64,000 bases of DNA, from the NCBI GenBank assembly GCA_016213675.1, contig JACQZW010000025.1, forward strand, positions 62,001 to 126,000, written 5' to 3'. The position numbers and the translations under genes are program-made. Below are positions 24,682 through 32,737 of this stretch, piece by piece. The notes under the pieces were generated by a model. That model was not told where the DNA came from. It was given only the letters and a program-made list of their open reading frames with translations, and ran no database searches. Numbering within the stretch: the first letter of the stretch is position 1; every line of letters begins with the position of its first letter. This stretch comes from Acidobacteriota bacterium (lineage in GTDB: Bacteria > Acidobacteriota > Thermoanaerobaculia > Thermoanaerobaculales > Thermoanaerobaculaceae).

Positions 24682-26682
24682 TCAGCCGCCGTGCCTGCGG
24701 CGGAGCGAGGGCCAGGTGCAGATCGTCCCGGCGAGGGCCGAGGCGGCCACCGTGGAGGGCGAGGCGAGGTAGACCTGTCCCGGGCCGGAGCGGCCTGGGA
24801 AATTGCGGTTGACCGCCGAGACGGTCACCTCGCCGGCGTGGCGCGACACGCCGGGACCGGCGTCGATGCACGCCCCGCACGACGGTGGCAGCAGCTCGGC
24901 GCCGGCCTGCCGGAACACCTCGAGGTGGCCGCGTCGCGCGCAGTGCTCGAGGACGTCCTGGCTGCCGCACTGGATGAAGAAGCGCACGCCGCCGGCGCGG
25001 CGCAGCCCGCGCTCGAGGCCCCAGGCCAGCACCGCCGCCGTGGTGTCCAGGTCCCCGCGCTTCCCGCCGGTGCACGAGCCGCAGTAGGCGATGTCGATCC
25101 GCAGCCCCTCGACTTCGCGGGCGGGGCGGCCGTTGCCCGGGTCGCCCGGTGTCGCGATCATCGGCTCGAGCTCGCCGAGGTCGAGGTGGATCACGCTGTC
25201 GTAGGAGCAGCCGGGATCGGAGTGCAGCCCCTCGGTCAATCGCTCGGCGTCGGTGGCCGGCAGCCCGCGCCGGGTGACGAGGAACTCGGCGGTCCGCCCG
25301 TCCCCTTCCACGATGCCGGAGAACGCCCCCACCTCGGCGGCCATGTTGGTGAGCGTCGCCCGCTCGTCCACGTCCATCCTGCGAACCGCCTCGCCGCCCA
25401 GCTCGAGGACGCTACCGATCGCACCTCCGCGGCGGATGAAGTCGTGGGCGAGGAGGAGCAGCATGACGTCCTTGGCCGCGACGTCCGCCGACGGTTGGCC
25501 GCCGAGCTCGATCCTGACGGTCGGCGGCACGGCGATCCGGACGTCGCGGGTGAACCAGGCGTTGAACATTTCCGTGGTCCCGCAGCCGAACGCCAGGCAG
25601 CCGAGTGCGCCGGCGTGGCACGTGTGGGAATCGGTTCCGAGGACGATCTGGCCGGGCAGGGCGTACCGCTCGAGGACGATCGCGTGGCAGATCCCTTCGC
25701 TGCCACCGCCGCGGACCTCACCGTGCAGCCGGATGCCGGCGCGCCGGGCGAACGCCTCCTGGTGCGCCGCGAGCCGCTCGGCGAGGGCGAGCCGGCCGGC
25801 GGCTGCGAGATCGCCGGAGGTCACGTCGGCCAGCAACGTCAGGTGGTCGCGGAAGGCCAGCACCGAATCACCGTCCGTGAGCGGGACGTCGGGCCCGACC
25901 GCGTTGTCCCAGAACATTGCCGCCATCGGGGTGACGTACTCGTGGGAGAACCTCAGGTCGACGGTGACGAACCCCGCGTCGCCCGGAGCGACCGCCGCCG
26001 GTCGTGGTCCGGCCTGTCGCACGTGGGCCGCCAGGATCTTCTCGGCGACGGTCATCGGGCGCGGCGGCGTGGCGATCGCCGGCGGCGTCACCGTGCCCTG
26101 GACGCGCGCGACGTTGTAGGGGAACAGCCCGCCGAAGCGGACGATCTCGGCGCTGATCGGGTCGCGGCCGAAGGTGAACGCCGTGAGCGGCAGGCCGCGG
26201 CCGGCGCGCAGGTCGGCGAGGAGGGAGAGGTCGGTGGAGGTCAACAGGCCGAGGTTGATGCAGTTCGCCTCGTAGATGCGCTCGAAGCTGTCGGCGACGG
26301 CGAGCCGGATGCCGGCCGACATCTCGGCGTACGGCGCCGCCTCGCGCGAGGAGCCCTTGCCGCGCCGTCGGCCGCACACCGAGGCGACGAACCCGCCGGC
26401 CTTGACCGCCCCCGGCTCGACCGGGCGCTGGCCCCGGCAGGTGAGGCCGGTGTAGGGGAACTCACCGAGGGCGTCGTCGAAGTGGTAGCAGGCCCGCGCA
26501 GGGACGATCTCGTCGGTCGAGACGTCGTGCCGCAGCGCGGGCCGGGCGTCCGGATCGAGATCCGAGCCGGCGAGTTGGGCGCGGACGACGGCCGGATCGT
26601 CGGTCAGGTACAGGGTGCGGCCCTGGAGCTCGATCGTGTCCGGGCGCCGCTCGACCTTGCGCTTGTGCCACCAGTCCGCCAT
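24682..26682 (-). CDS. Aconitase-family hydratase with swivel domain at the N-terminus
   Basis: 666 aa. Domain order is permuted relative to AcnA: the swivel (LeuD-like) domain lies first (~45-165, with GKGSSREAAPYAE near 108-120), then the three-domain catalytic part. Catalytic features are HEYVTP, GTDSHTCHAGALGCLAFGCG, the cluster Cys in CGSCTGG, and paired Cys in PSCGAC. The order resembles AcnB without its HEAT-like N-terminus, or a LeuD-LeuC fusion. It should isomerise citrate to isocitrate or a related 2-hydroxyacid such as isopropylmalate or homocitrate. Fumarase and Kor nearby favour the TCA cycle. A minus-strand TAGAAT lies 8 nt before ATG 26682. Confidence 0.82.
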   Translation of the reverse strand: MADWWHKRKVERRPDTIELQGRTLYLTDDPAVVRAQLAGSDLDPDARPALRHDVSTDEIVPARACYHFDDALGEFPYTGLTCRGQRPVEPGAVKAGGFVASVCGRRRGKGSSREAAPYAEMSAGIRLAVADSFERIYEANCINLGLLTSTDLSLLADLRAGRGLPLTAFTFGRDPISAEIVRFGGLFPYNVARVQGTVTPPAIATPPRPMTVAEKILAAHVRQAGPRPAAVAPGDAGFVTVDLRFSHEYVTPMAAMFWDNAVGPDVPLTDGDSVLAFRDHLTLLADVTSGDLAAAGRLALAERLAAHQEAFARRAGIRLHGEVRGGGSEGICHAIVLERYALPGQIVLGTDSHTCHAGALGCLAFGCGTTEMFNAWFTRDVRIAVPPTVRIELGGQPSADVAAKDVMLLLLAHDFIRRGGAIGSVLELGGEAVRRMDVDERATLTNMAAEVGAFSGIVEGDGRTAEFLVTRRGLPATDAERLTEGLHSDPGCSYDSVIHLDLGELEPMIATPGDPGNGRPAREVEGLRIDIAYCGSCTGGKRGDLDTTAAVLAWGLERGLRRAGGVRFFIQCGSQDVLEHCARRGHLEVFRQAGAELLPPSCGACIDAGPGVSRHAGEVTVSAVNRNFPGRSGPGQVYLASPSTVAASALAGTICTWPSLRRRHGG

Positions 26683-26690
26683 CCGCCTTC

Positions 26691-26696
26691 ATTCTA
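26691..26696 (-). promoter_or_regulatory. -10-like TAGAAT for the aconitase-family gene
   Basis: On the minus strand TAGAAT is followed by GAAGGCGG (8 nt) and ATG. The short spacer would give a leaderless or near-leaderless transcript. Confidence 0.4.
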
Positions 26697-26732
26697 GTTG
26701 CCGTGCCGGTAGGCGGGGTGATCCGGGCCATG

Positions 26733-26738
26733 TACGAT
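26733..26738 (+). promoter_or_regulatory. -10-like TACGAT, leaderless start for queA
   Basis: TACGAT ends 6 nt before GTG 26745, which is also the start expected from alignment with QueA proteins. Confidence 0.45.
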
Positions 26739-26744
26739 CGCCCC

Positions 26745-27770
26745 GTGCGGACGGCGGACTTCGACTACGACCTCCCGGCCGGGTTGATCGCGCAGCAGGC
26801 GCGACCGCGCGGGACGTCGAGGCTCCTGGTGCTCGATCGGGCGAGCGGCGAGACGGCGGTGCGCCGATTCTCGGCACTGCCCGCGCTCCTGCGACCCACG
26901 GACCTGCTGGTGCTCAACGACGTGCGCGTCATCCCGGCGCGCCTGCGGGCGCGGCGCCCGGGCGGGGGTGGCGTCGAGCTGCTGCTCGTCCGGCCGGCGG
27001 GCGGCGGTGCATGGGAGGCGATGGCGCGGCCGTCCAAGCGCCTCCGACCCGGCGTGGCGCTCACCCTTGCCGCGGGGACGGCAACTCCAATCGAGCGGGT
27101 CGACGAGGGGCGGTGGATCGTCGCGTTCGACCCGCCCCTCGACGCGCTGTTGCTCTCGACGGTCGGGGAGGTGCCGCTGCCGCCCTACATTCTCCGGCGG
27201 CAGGGCCCCGACGAGGCCGACCGCGAGCGCTACCAGACCGTGTACGCCGCAGCCGGGCGGGCGGTGGCGGCGCCGACGGCCGGGCTTCACTTCACGCCCG
27301 AGCAACTCGCGGCCGTGGAGGACCGTGGCGTCGAGATCGCGCGGGTCACGCTCCACGTCGGCCCCGGGACGTTCAAGCCGGTCCAGGCCGAGGATCCCCG
27401 CGACCACCGCCTCGACGGCGAGGACTACGAGCTCACGCCGGCTACCGCCTCCGCCCTGGGCCGGGCACTGTCGAGCGGGCGGCGGATCGTCTGCGTCGGG
27501 ACTACCTCGTGCCGCGCCGTCGAGCACGCCCTCGCGGTCGGCGGGGGCAGGATCCGCCCGGGCCCAAATCGGGCCGACCTCTTCATCCTGCCTGGCACCC
27601 GGCTGCGCGCCGTGGGGGCGTTGCTGACCAACTTCCACCTGCCCCGCTCGACGCTGCTCATGCTGGTGTCGGCGCTGGCCGGCCGGGAGCGGGTGCTGGC
27701 GGCGTACCGCCACGCGATGGCCGCCGGATTCCGCTTCTACTCGTACGGCGACGCCATGTTGGTCGGGTAG
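26745..27770 (+). CDS. queA: S-adenosylmethionine:tRNA ribosyltransferase-isomerase
   Basis: 341 aa. It transfers the ribose of SAM to the 7-aminomethyl-deazaguanine at tRNA position 34, giving epoxyqueuosine. The N-terminus TADFDYDLPAGLIAQ(Q) is the usual QueA opening. LVLNDVRVIPARL, ERYQTVYA, APTAGLHFT, GTFKPV and TNFHLPRSTLLMLVSA are all present and in order. Upstream in-frame starts exist at 26703 and 26730, but homology places the start at GTG 26745, and TACGAT sits 6 nt before it. It ends just before a purine-rich repeat. No other queuosine genes are nearby. Confidence 0.95.
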   Translation: MRTADFDYDLPAGLIAQQARPRGTSRLLVLDRASGETAVRRFSALPALLRPTDLLVLNDVRVIPARLRARRPGGGGVELLLVRPAGGGAWEAMARPSKRLRPGVALTLAAGTATPIERVDEGRWIVAFDPPLDALLLSTVGEVPLPPYILRRQGPDEADRERYQTVYAAAGRAVAAPTAGLHFTPEQLAAVEDRGVEIARVTLHVGPGTFKPVQAEDPRDHRLDGEDYELTPATASALGRALSSGRRIVCVGTTSCRAVEHALAVGGGRIRPGPNRADLFILPGTRLRAVGALLTNFHLPRSTLLMLVSALAGRERVLAAYRHAMAAGFRFYSYGDAMLVG

Positions 27771-27772
27771 CA

Positions 27773-27900
27773 GGCAGGAAGAAGGCAGGTAGAAGACAGG
27801 AAGAAGGCAGGAAGAAGGCAGGGAGACTCTCGGTCGTCGTCGCTTCAGTCTGCCCTTCCTCTACCCTTTTCCTGTTCTTGGTCTGACCTCTTCCTGCCCC
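27773..27900. repeat. Purine-rich tandem 11-mers with a pyrimidine-rich inverted arm
   Basis: The unit GGCAGGAAGAA recurs about four times with small changes at 27777-27822. A complementary C/T-rich arm runs from 27858 to 27899 and ends CTCTTCCTGCC. The two arms could form a long imperfect stem-loop at the queA 3' end. It resembles the element inside the AGPS-like gene in composition but not in exact sequence. Confidence 0.6.
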
Positions 27901-27908
27901 CGACACAC

Positions 27909-27936
27909 AAGAAAGCCGGGACCTCGCGGCCCCGGC
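27909..27936 (-). terminator. Intrinsic terminator of sat
   Basis: On the minus strand an imperfect 9-bp stem (GCCGGGGCC / GGTCCCGGC) with a 4-nt loop is followed by TTTCTT. It lies about 40 nt after the sat stop. Confidence 0.75.
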
Positions 27937-27972
27937 CAGTAGAACAGGAGACGCCCCGCAGGGCGATGAGAG

Positions 27973-29238
27973 CTACTTCTTCACGTCGCCGGTAGCGGCG
28001 CCGTGGAGCTTGACCTCGACCTTCTCCTCGAGCTTGTCGTAATACTCCTTGAGGACCGCGATGACCTCGGGCTTCGAGAACTCGGCCGGGACCGGCTTGC
28101 CCTCGCTCATGAGCTTGCGCAGCAGGGTGCCGGAGAGGAGCAGGCGGGCGCCGCCCTTGTAGTTGCCGTTGTCGTCGATGACGGCCTTGCTGTCGTGCGG
28201 GCAGGTCTTCATCGAGGCCATCGTGCCGCACTCGTAGCAGTAGAACGTCCAGTCCATGCAGAGCGGCTTGAGAGCCAGGGCGTCCTGGGGGATCTCGAGG
28301 AAGATCTTCTGCGCGTCGAACGGCCCGTAGTAGTCGCCGACGCCGGCGTGGTCACGGCCGACGATGAGGTGGGAGCAGCCGTAGTTCTGGCGGAACACGG
28401 CGTGGAGCAGCGCCTCGCGCGGACCGGCGTAGCGCATGTCCAGCGGGTAGCCGGCCATCGCGACGCGCTCCTTGCGGAAGTACTTGTTGACCAGGGCGTC
28501 GATCGCCTTGACGCGGACGTCCGCCGGGATGTCGCCGGGCTTCAGCTTGCCGACGAGCTGGTGGATGTACACGCCGTCGCACACCTCGATGGCGATCCAG
28601 GCGAGATAGGCGTGCGAGCCGTGCATCGGGTTGCGGAGCTGGAGGGCGGCGACGGTGTTCCAGCCGCGCTCCTCGAACATCTTGCGGGACTCGGCCGGGC
28701 GCTGGTAGAGCCCCTTGAACTGCTCGGGGAAGTACGACTCGGAGAGGACCTTGACCGGACCGGCGAGGTTGACGTCGGCCTGGTCCATCACCATCTTGAC
28801 GCCCGGGTGCGCCGGGTCGGTGGTGCGGAACACCTGCTGGCACTCGTGGTTCTTGTCGATGGTGTACTTCTCGGTGACCTTCATTGTCGCCATCAGGGTG
28901 CCGGTCTCGGTGTCCCACAGCGCGACCTCCTCGCCGATGGTGATCGTGGCGGCGAGGTCCTTGGTGGCCGAGAGGGTGATCGGGATCGGCCAGAACAGGC
29001 CGTTCTTCGAGGGCATCGAGTAGGTGTCGCAGCACCCCTTCCAGTCCTCGTAGCCCATGAAGCCGTCGAGGGGCGTGAAGCCGCCGATGCCCATCATGAT
29101 CAGGTCGCCGCACTCGCGGCTGGTGATCGGTACCTTCTTCAGGCCGGCCGCCTTCTTCACCTCGTCGGCGAGCGCCTTGCCCTCCAGCAGCAGCGGTTTG
29201 AGTTCCTTGCTTCCGTGCGGCGGTACCAGTTTGCTCAT
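27973..29238 (-). CDS. sat: Sulfate adenylyltransferase (ATP sulfurylase), dissimilatory type
   Basis: 421 aa. It activates sulfate with ATP to APS and PPi, or runs in reverse to make ATP during sulfur oxidation. The nucleotide-binding motif reads [13 protein letters not shown], followed by [17 protein letters not shown]. The C-terminal CYECG ... TCPHD set is the zinc site of homomeric archaeal/dissimilatory Sat. No APS-kinase domain is attached, as expected for dissimilation. AGGAGG precedes the ATG. It is monocistronic, with its own terminator, and is separated from the apr-qmo operon by one peptidase gene. A TTGTGA-type dyad lies 168 nt upstream. Confidence 0.96.
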   Translation of the reverse strand: MSKLVPPHGSKELKPLLLEGKALADEVKKAAGLKKVPITSRECGDLIMMGIGGFTPLDGFMGYEDWKGCCDTYSMPSKNGLFWPIPITLSATKDLAATITIGEEVALWDTETGTLMATMKVTEKYTIDKNHECQQVFRTTDPAHPGVKMVMDQADVNLAGPVKVLSESYFPEQFKGLYQRPAESRKMFEERGWNTVAALQLRNPMHGSHAYLAWIAIEVCDGVYIHQLVGKLKPGDIPADVRVKAIDALVNKYFRKERVAMAGYPLDMRYAGPREALLHAVFRQNYGCSHLIVGRDHAGVGDYYGPFDAQKIFLEIPQDALALKPLCMDWTFYCYECGTMASMKTCPHDSKAVIDDNGNYKGGARLLLSGTLLRKLMSEGKPVPAEFSKPEVIAVLKEYYDKLEEKVEVKLHGAATGDVKK

Positions 29239-29405
29239 GCGGTTCCTCCTTGGCGTCTCGCGCCTCGTTGACGTTTCGCCTTGCGGCGGTTCCTGGGTCT
29301 AGCCGGCGACACCGCGACCGTCGCGCCTCGACGCGCGAGCTCCCGGCCGCGGCGATGGGACCGATCCATGCACTCCGTTCCCGCGTCGAGTGACGGAAGC
29401 AAGTT

Positions 29406-29423
29406 TTGTACCAGATTTCACAA
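29406..29423 (-). promoter_or_regulatory. Redox-regulator-like dyad upstream of sat
   Basis: The minus strand reads TTGTGA-AATCTG-GTACAA. This is 10 of 12 defined positions of the HcpR-type box TTGTGA-N6-TCACAA, and 14 of 18 of a Rex-type box. A similar dyad precedes aprB. Which regulator binds is not known from this window. Confidence 0.55.
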
Positions 29424-29585
29424 TCATCAGGGAGGCCGATGCGCGTGGTGTCTCGGGGCGATCTTGCCCCGATCTGGGGAGGCTGCGTAACGGCTGGCCT
29501 CGCGCTGTTACGCGTGCTACACGGGACGGTCGGGACCGGGGCGAACGCGCTGCGCCGTTGACCGTCGAGAGAGCAGGACGTGGGG

Positions 29586-29591
29586 TACACT
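29586..29591 (+). promoter_or_regulatory. -10-like TACACT upstream of pepF
   Basis: TACACT lies 35 nt before the ATG. It would give a short leader that contains a 7-bp hairpin and a GGAGG ribosome binding site. Confidence 0.35.
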
Positions 29592-29626
29592 CTCCAGTCC
29601 GCCCGGACTGGCGGACGGAGGGTCGC

Positions 29627-31495
29627 ATGGGGAGAATGGTCGTCACCATGTTGCTGTTGGGAGCCGTCATGACCGGAGCAGCCGCCGCCAACGACGCCAA
29701 GGCCGTCGCCGAAAGACACCGCTGGAACCTCGACGATCTATACCCGAGCTCGGCGGAGTTCGACGCCGCCCGGAAGGCCCTCGCCGGCAGGCTTCCCGGG
29801 CTCGAGGAGCACCGGGGGCGGTTGTCCGCCTCGCCCGCGGCGATGAAGGCGGCGCTCGACGCCTTCTTCGGCGTCGCCAAGGACCTCAACCGCATCTCCT
29901 CGTTCGCCGGGATGCGCTCCGACGAGGACACCCGCGTCGCCGCCACGCTCGGAGCCCGCCAGGAGGTGCAGCAGCTCTCGACCGAGTTCGCCGCGCGGAC
30001 CTCGTGGCTGGCGCCGGAGGTCTTGGCGCTACCGGCCGGGACCGTGGAGAAGTTCCTCGCGGCCGAGCCGGGCCTCGCCCCGTACCGGTTCTTCCTGCTC
30101 GACCTCGAGCGGCAGAGGGCACACACGCTGTCGCCCGCCGAGGAGAAGCTCCTGGCGCAGGCCGGCCTCGTCGCTCCGGCGGCATCGTCGCTCTACGGCG
30201 TGCTGCACAACGCCGACATGCCGTTCCCGGACGTCACCCTGTCGGACGGGACCAAGGTCCGCCTCGACAGCTCGGCCTACACCAAGTACCGGGCCCTGCC
30301 AAACCGTGACGACCGCATCCTCGTCTTCCGCGAGTTCTGGAGGGTGCACCGGGAGTTCGAGCGGACGTTCGGCGTCGCCCTCGACGCCCAGACCAAGCGT
30401 GACCTCTTCTACGCGCGGGCCCGCAACTACGACTCCTGCCTGGCCGCGGCGCTCGACGGTGGGAACGTCCCGGAGTCCGTCTATCGCACGCTAATCTCCG
30501 AAGCCAACCGCGCGCTGCCCACCCTGTACCGCGCGTTCAAGCTGCGTTCCAGGCTCCTCGGTATCCCCGACCTGGCCTACCACGACATCTACCCGCCGCT
30601 GGTGCCGAGCCTGAAGTGGGAGTTCCCCATCGAGACCGGCGAGAGGCTGGTCGTCGACGCGGTCATGCCCCTCGGGCGGGAGTACGCCGGAGTGGTGGAG
30701 AAGGGCTTCGCCTCGCGCTGGATGGACGCCTACCCGCAACCCGGCAAGCGCTCGGGTGCCTACTCGAACGGCTCGGCGTACGACGTCCACCCGTACGTGC
30801 TGATGAACTACAACGACGACTACGAGAGCGTGTCGACGCTGGCCCACGAGTGGGGTCACGCGATGCATTCCTCGCTGGCGAACGCAGCCCAGCCCTACCC
30901 GACGGCGGACTACTCGATCTTCGTCGCCGAGGTCGCCTCGACCTTCAACGAGGCGCTGCTGCTCAAGAAGATGCTCGGCGAGGCGAAGACCGACGACGAG
31001 CGGCTCTACCTGCTCGGCTCGTACCTCGAGGGGCTGCGCGGGACGTTCTTCCGCCAGGCGATGTTCGCCGAGTTCGAGCTGGCCATCCACGAGGCTGCCG
31101 AGCGCGGCGAGGCGCTGACCGGGGAGAAGCTGTCGGCGATGTACGGCGAGCTGCTGCGCCGCTACCACGGCCACGATGCGGGGGTCGTCCGGATCGACGA
31201 CGCCTACACCGTCGAGTGGGCGTATATCCCGCACTTCTACTACAACTTCTACGTCTACCAGTACGCCACGTCGCTGGCGGCGTCGACGCAGCTCGCGCGC
31301 GAGGTGATCGACGGGAAGCCGGGCGCCCGCGAGCGCTACCTCGGGCTTCTGAAGGCCGGCGGCTCGCGCTACCCCTACGAGCTGCTCAAGGAAGCCGGCG
31401 TCGACCTCGCCTCGCCGGCGCCGTACCGTGCCCTGGAAGCCCAGATGAACTGGGCGATGGACGAGATCGAGAAGCTCGTCGCCACCAAGAAGTAG
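29627..31495 (+). CDS. pepF: Secreted M3 family oligoendopeptidase F
   Basis: 622 aa. Zinc metallopeptidase that cuts short peptides. The catalytic HEWGH is at residues 407-411, and the third ligand Glu lies about 25 residues later in FVAEVASTFNEALLL. The N-terminal PepF domain starts WNLDDLYPSSAEFDAARKAL. Unlike most cytosolic PepF proteins it begins with a signal peptide (MGRMVVTMLLLGAVMTGAAAA), so it should act in the periplasm or outside. ATG 29627 is preceded by GGAGG. It sits between sat and the end of the qmo operon and has no obvious link to sulfur metabolism; it interrupts an otherwise sulfur-specific block. Confidence 0.94.
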   Translation: MGRMVVTMLLLGAVMTGAAAANDAKAVAERHRWNLDDLYPSSAEFDAARKALAGRLPGLEEHRGRLSASPAAMKAALDAFFGVAKDLNRISSFAGMRSDEDTRVAATLGARQEVQQLSTEFAARTSWLAPEVLALPAGTVEKFLAAEPGLAPYRFFLLDLERQRAHTLSPAEEKLLAQAGLVAPAASSLYGVLHNADMPFPDVTLSDGTKVRLDSSAYTKYRALPNRDDRILVFREFWRVHREFERTFGVALDAQTKRDLFYARARNYDSCLAAALDGGNVPESVYRTLISEANRALPTLYRAFKLRSRLLGIPDLAYHDIYPPLVPSLKWEFPIETGERLVVDAVMPLGREYAGVVEKGFASRWMDAYPQPGKRSGAYSNGSAYDVHPYVLMNYNDDYESVSTLAHEWGHAMHSSLANAAQPYPTADYSIFVAEVASTFNEALLLKKMLGEAKTDDERLYLLGSYLEGLRGTFFRQAMFAEFELAIHEAAERGEALTGEKLSAMYGELLRRYHGHDAGVVRIDDAYTVEWAYIPHFYYNFYVYQYATSLAASTQLAREVIDGKPGARERYLGLLKAGGSRYPYELLKEAGVDLASPAPYRALEAQMNWAMDEIEKLVATKK

Positions 31496-31502
31496 CGGGT
31501 TG

Positions 31503-31523
31503 GGGCGGGGCTCGTCCCCGCCC
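31503..31523 (+). terminator. GC-rich hairpin after pepF
   Basis: GGGCGGGG-CTCGT-CCCCGCCC, an 8-bp perfect stem starting 8 nt after the pepF stop codon. No clear U-tract follows, so its strength is uncertain. Confidence 0.5.
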
Positions 31524-31547
31524 ATCTCCAGAGATCGACATGACGCG

Positions 31548-31574
31548 AAAAGGGGAGAGGCAAGCCCCTCCCCT
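31548..31574 (-). terminator. Terminator at the end of the apr-qmo operon
   Basis: On the minus strand AGGGGAG pairs with CTCCCCT around a 10-nt loop and is followed by TTT. It lies about 25 nt after the qmoC stop. Confidence 0.6.
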
Positions 31575-31596
31575 AGGTTCTTCGCGGCGAATCAGC

Positions 31597-32724
31597 CTAC
31601 TGCTTCGGCATGTCGATCCCCGTCATGCGGGCGTGCACGAGTGCCAAGGTCCGGTAGAGCATGTGCGCGAACTTGGAGTAGGGGAACGTCAGGAACAGCG
31701 ACATGACCACGCCGAGGTGGAGGACGTAGAGCGTCCGTCCCAGGTCGGCGTCGCCGGCCAGGCGGACCAGCTCGACGGCGGTGCCCGTCAGCACGACCAG
31801 CACGACCAGGCTGAGGAAGAACGTGTCAAATGCGCTCGAGGCGCCCGCGACCTTGGCATCGCCGAGGCGGTTCCCGACCAGCAGCGCGATCCCGACGAGG
31901 AGCAGCGCCATCGAGACGTTCCCGAGGATCTTGTAGGGATGCGCCAGCGCCAGCGGCATTTCGAGGTGCTGGACGTAGATGCCGACGATGAGCAGGCCGG
32001 AGGTGACGGCGGCCCCGACGAAGCCCCACAGCAGGGTCAAGTGGCCGAGCCTGCGGGGCTTGGCCGCGGTGCACTTGGCGAAACGATCGTGGGTGGCGAC
32101 CCCGGTGAGGACGGGGAGGAGGTTGCCGAGGAGGGAGCCCTGGCGTTGTCCGCTCGATCCGATCAGCTTCCAGAAGCGCGTCCCGCTGACCACGGCCGCC
32201 AGCAGGACCCAGGCCGCGACCGGGAAGAACACCGCGTAGATGTAGCGGTGCGGCACGAGGTCCTCGTACGCCCAGTTGGCCTCGATTCCCGCCGGCACGG
32301 CGAGGTGGCCGGTCCAGGAGAGGAGCGCGACCCAGAACAGGACCGGGAGGGCGAGCAGCAGCGGCCAGGAGACCCGGGCCGCGCCCACGAGCCTGCCGAG
32401 GAAGCCCGGGAAGGCGAGCTTCTCGATGACCAGCGAGCGCACGGCGCCGACGACGTCGCCGGGGCGCGCATCGCGCGGGCAGCGCACGGTGCAGTCGTTG
32501 CACTGGTGGCACAGCCAGACCGCAGGATCGGCGGCCAAGCGGTCGACCAGCCCCCACTGGGCGAGCAGCACGAGCCGACGCGGGAACGGCGCTTCGGCGG
32601 GCGCCAGCTCGCACACCGACGAGCACGTCGCACATTGGTAGCAGCGCCCGACGTTCGCGGCCCCGCGGCGGAGCAGCGCCTCGCGGGCCGGGAGCGACGG
32701 AGCGAGTGAAGGAATGGCTGCCAT
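31597..32724 (-). CDS. qmoC: Quinone-interacting membrane-bound oxidoreductase subunit QmoC
   Basis: 375 aa. The N-terminal HdrC-type ferredoxin domain has clusters CYQCATCSSVC (~28-38) and CHQCNDCTVRC (~73-83). About six membrane helices follow (from ~115), forming the HdrE/NarI-like cytochrome b part that exchanges electrons with quinone. It is the membrane anchor of QmoABC, which couples the menaquinone pool to APS reductase. It is the last gene of the operon and lies 13 nt after qmoB. Histidines for heme b are visible in the helices, but I did not assign them individually. Confidence 0.94.
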   Translation of the reverse strand: MAAIPSLAPSLPAREALLRRGAANVGRCYQCATCSSVCELAPAEAPFPRRLVLLAQWGLVDRLAADPAVWLCHQCNDCTVRCPRDARPGDVVGAVRSLVIEKLAFPGFLGRLVGAARVSWPLLLALPVLFWVALLSWTGHLAVPAGIEANWAYEDLVPHRYIYAVFFPVAAWVLLAAVVSGTRFWKLIGSSGQRQGSLLGNLLPVLTGVATHDRFAKCTAAKPRRLGHLTLLWGFVGAAVTSGLLIVGIYVQHLEMPLALAHPYKILGNVSMALLLVGIALLVGNRLGDAKVAGASSAFDTFFLSLVVLVVLTGTAVELVRLAGDADLGRTLYVLHLGVVMSLFLTFPYSKFAHMLYRTLALVHARMTGIDMPKQ

Positions 32725-32737
32725 CGTCACACCTCCC

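Larger units (their letters stand above)
29239..29626. other. Divergent intergenic region between sat and pepF
   Basis: 388 nt without a credible gene. It contains the dyad at 29406-29423 on the sat side, a small GGGGC-N6-GCCCC hairpin near 29456, the pepF -10-like element at 29586, and a GTCCGCC-N6-GGCGGAC hairpin near 29597-29616 in the pepF leader. Its AT content around 29400-29425 is higher than in flanking DNA. Confidence 0.6.
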
